From NCBI GenBank assembly GCA_034180005.1, contig JAXFPC010000046.1:1-6831 (forward strand): a DNA stretch of 6,831 nucleotides. Direction: 5' to 3'. How positions within the stretch are numbered: the stretch's first letter is position 1; each line of letters begins with the position of its first letter. Positions 5,797-6,831 of this stretch are shown here, piece by piece. A model generated the notes under the pieces. That model did not search any database. It was not told the origin of the DNA and was given only the letters and a program-made list of their open reading frames with translations. Source of the DNA: JAXFPC01 sp034180005. Lineage in GTDB: Bacteria; Bacillota; Negativicutes; Acidaminococcales; Acidaminococcaceae. The position numbers and the translations under genes were made by a program.

Positions 5797-6831
5797 TTAC
5801 GGATATATGGGCAACTGCTCAAGTCCTGTCTGCTCCGACAGTCCGAACATGACGTTCATATTCTGTACGGCCTGACCCGCCGCTCCCTTGACCAGATTAT
5901 CAATGCAGCTCACTACTATTATCCTTCCAGTACGCGGGTCGATTTCCCAACCGATATCGACATGATTGGAAGCTCTCACATGCTTCAGCTCCGGAAAATT
6001 GCCGCGTCCGCGATAACGGATAAAAAATTCTTCTCCGTACATACTCAGATACGCATCATCTATCTGCCCGGTGGTTACGCCATTCTTCAGCTTGCCGTAA
6101 CACGTGGCTAAAATCCCTCTATCCACCGGAAGCAAATGCGGAGTAAACTGTATCTGCACCTCTTCTCCCGCAAACTCGCTATATACCTGTTCTATTTCAG
6201 GCGTGTGCCTGTGATTGGTAACTCCATACGCTTTGAAACTTTCGTTGACACTGCAGAAAAGACTGCCCGCTTTAAGACTTCTTCCGGCTCCGGTCGTTCC
6301 CGACTTTGCGTCTACGATTATACTGTCCGTAGCCAGCAGTCCTTTTTTCAAAAGCGGCACCAGCGCCAAAATGCTGCATGTAGTATAACATCCGGGATTA
6401 GCTACCAAGTCGGCATTGCTCACCTTGTCCCGGTATAATTCCGTCAAACCGTAAACAGCTTCGGCATGAGGATCCTCATGTTTCATTCCGTACCATTTTT
6501 CAAAATCATTTACATTCTTAAATCTATAATCACCGCCGAGGTCTATTATCTTTGTACCGCTTCCTCGCAGTTCTTTGGCAATTTTCATCGCGTGACCGTG
6601 AGGCAGAGCAATAAAAATGACATCGCTGACTTCAGCTATGGAATTAATATCCTGCATGCTTGACAAATCCTTATCAATACGCTGAGATAAATGCGGATAC
6701 ATATTCGATATTGCCTCACCAGTACTGCTTTCAGAAGTAATTACAGCAATTTCCGCGTCCGGGTGCCCATCAAGCAGACGCAAAAGTTCGATTCCAGCGT
6801 AACCGCTCGCCCCGATAACACTTGCTCTCAT
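5797..6831 (-). CDS. argC: N-acetyl-gamma-glutamyl-phosphate reductase
   Basis: This cytoplasmic enzyme reduces N-acetylglutamyl phosphate to the semialdehyde with NADPH. The 344-residue product has the usual length. The Rossmann loop GASGYAG is at 7-13. The catalytic cysteine is C148 in NPGCYTT, SGTTGAGR is at 177-184, and the histidine-bearing NHRHTPEIEQ (206-215) supplies the general acid/base region. All are intact, which separates it from aspartate-semialdehyde dehydrogenase relatives. The ATG occupies the last three bases of the window (6829-6831), so its ribosome binding site and any upstream alternative start are not visible. The close fit of the N-terminus to the family makes this start likely. 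It is the first gene of the visible cluster, and the promoter and operator of the main unit should lie just outside the right edge. Confidence 0.96.
   Translation of the reverse strand: MRASVIGASGYAGIELLRLLDGHPDAEIAVITSESSTGEAISNMYPHLSQRIDKDLSSMQDINSIAEVSDVIFIALPHGHAMKIAKELRGSGTKIIDLGGDYRFKNVNDFEKWYGMKHEDPHAEAVYGLTELYRDKVSNADLVANPGCYTTCSILALVPLLKKGLLATDSIIVDAKSGTTGAGRSLKAGSLFCSVNESFKAYGVTNHRHTPEIEQVYSEFAGEEVQIQFTPHLLPVDRGILATCYGKLKNGVTTGQIDDAYLSMYGEEFFIRYRGRGNFPELKHVRASNHVDIGWEIDPRTGRIIVVSCIDNLVKGAAGQAVQNMNVMFGLSEQTGLEQLPIYP

Noticed and set aside
4673..5875. A 400-codon open frame on the plus strand opposite argJ and the end of argC
   Set aside because: It is antisense to argJ, whose family motifs are all intact. 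Its translation shows no recognisable domain and is rich in His, Arg, Ser and Phe as expected of a shadow frame, and it has no convincing promoter.
1..6831. Possible mobile element, CRISPR array, tRNA, riboswitch or unknown system
   Set aside because: Over 95 per cent of the window is coding sequence for known arginine enzymes. Gaps other than 1301-1459 are 35 nt or shorter, and no repeats or transposase-like frames are visible.

Overview
The window is an arginine biosynthesis cluster. Every gene is on the minus strand, so transcription runs from high to low coordinates in the order argC, argJ, argB, argD, argF, argG, argH. Six genes are complete. argH is cut off by the left window edge after 26 codons, and argC starts exactly at the right edge, so the promoter of the upstream unit lies outside the window.

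Layout along transcription: argC (6831-5797), argJ (best start 5770, end 4565), argB (4529-3639), argD (3618-2422) and argF (2401-1460). These follow each other with 20-35 nt gaps, each carrying a Shine-Dalgarno sequence, as expected of one polycistronic unit. A 159-nt gap (1301-1459) follows. It holds a 14-bp stem-loop behind argF, a well-formed sigma-A-type promoter with an extended -10, a candidate ARG box (ArgR/AhrC operator) just past the predicted transcription start, and a strong ribosome binding site. argG (1300-80) comes next, and argH begins on the last base of the argG stop codon. The sequence therefore suggests two units, argCJBDF and argGH.

Together the genes cover the pathway from glutamate to arginine. 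ArgJ makes N-acetylglutamate and recycles the acetyl group, and ArgB, ArgC and ArgD convert it to N-acetylornithine. ArgJ then releases ornithine, ArgF makes citrulline, and ArgG and ArgH make arginine. argJ is present and no argA or argE is seen here, so this is the cyclic acetyl-recycling form of the pathway. ArgB has the N-terminal helix and C-terminal segment typical of arginine-inhibited kinases. carAB and argR are not in the window.

The strong purine-rich ribosome binding sites, two GTG starts, the AT-rich promoter and the Bacillus-like ARG box point to a Bacillota (Firmicutes) genome. An anaerobic clostridial or Negativicutes lineage is possible, but I cannot settle that from sequence alone. 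I found no mobile elements, RNA genes, CRISPR arrays, pseudogenes or unknown systems. The points that merit a second look are the compact argF-argG control region and the choice of argJ start.
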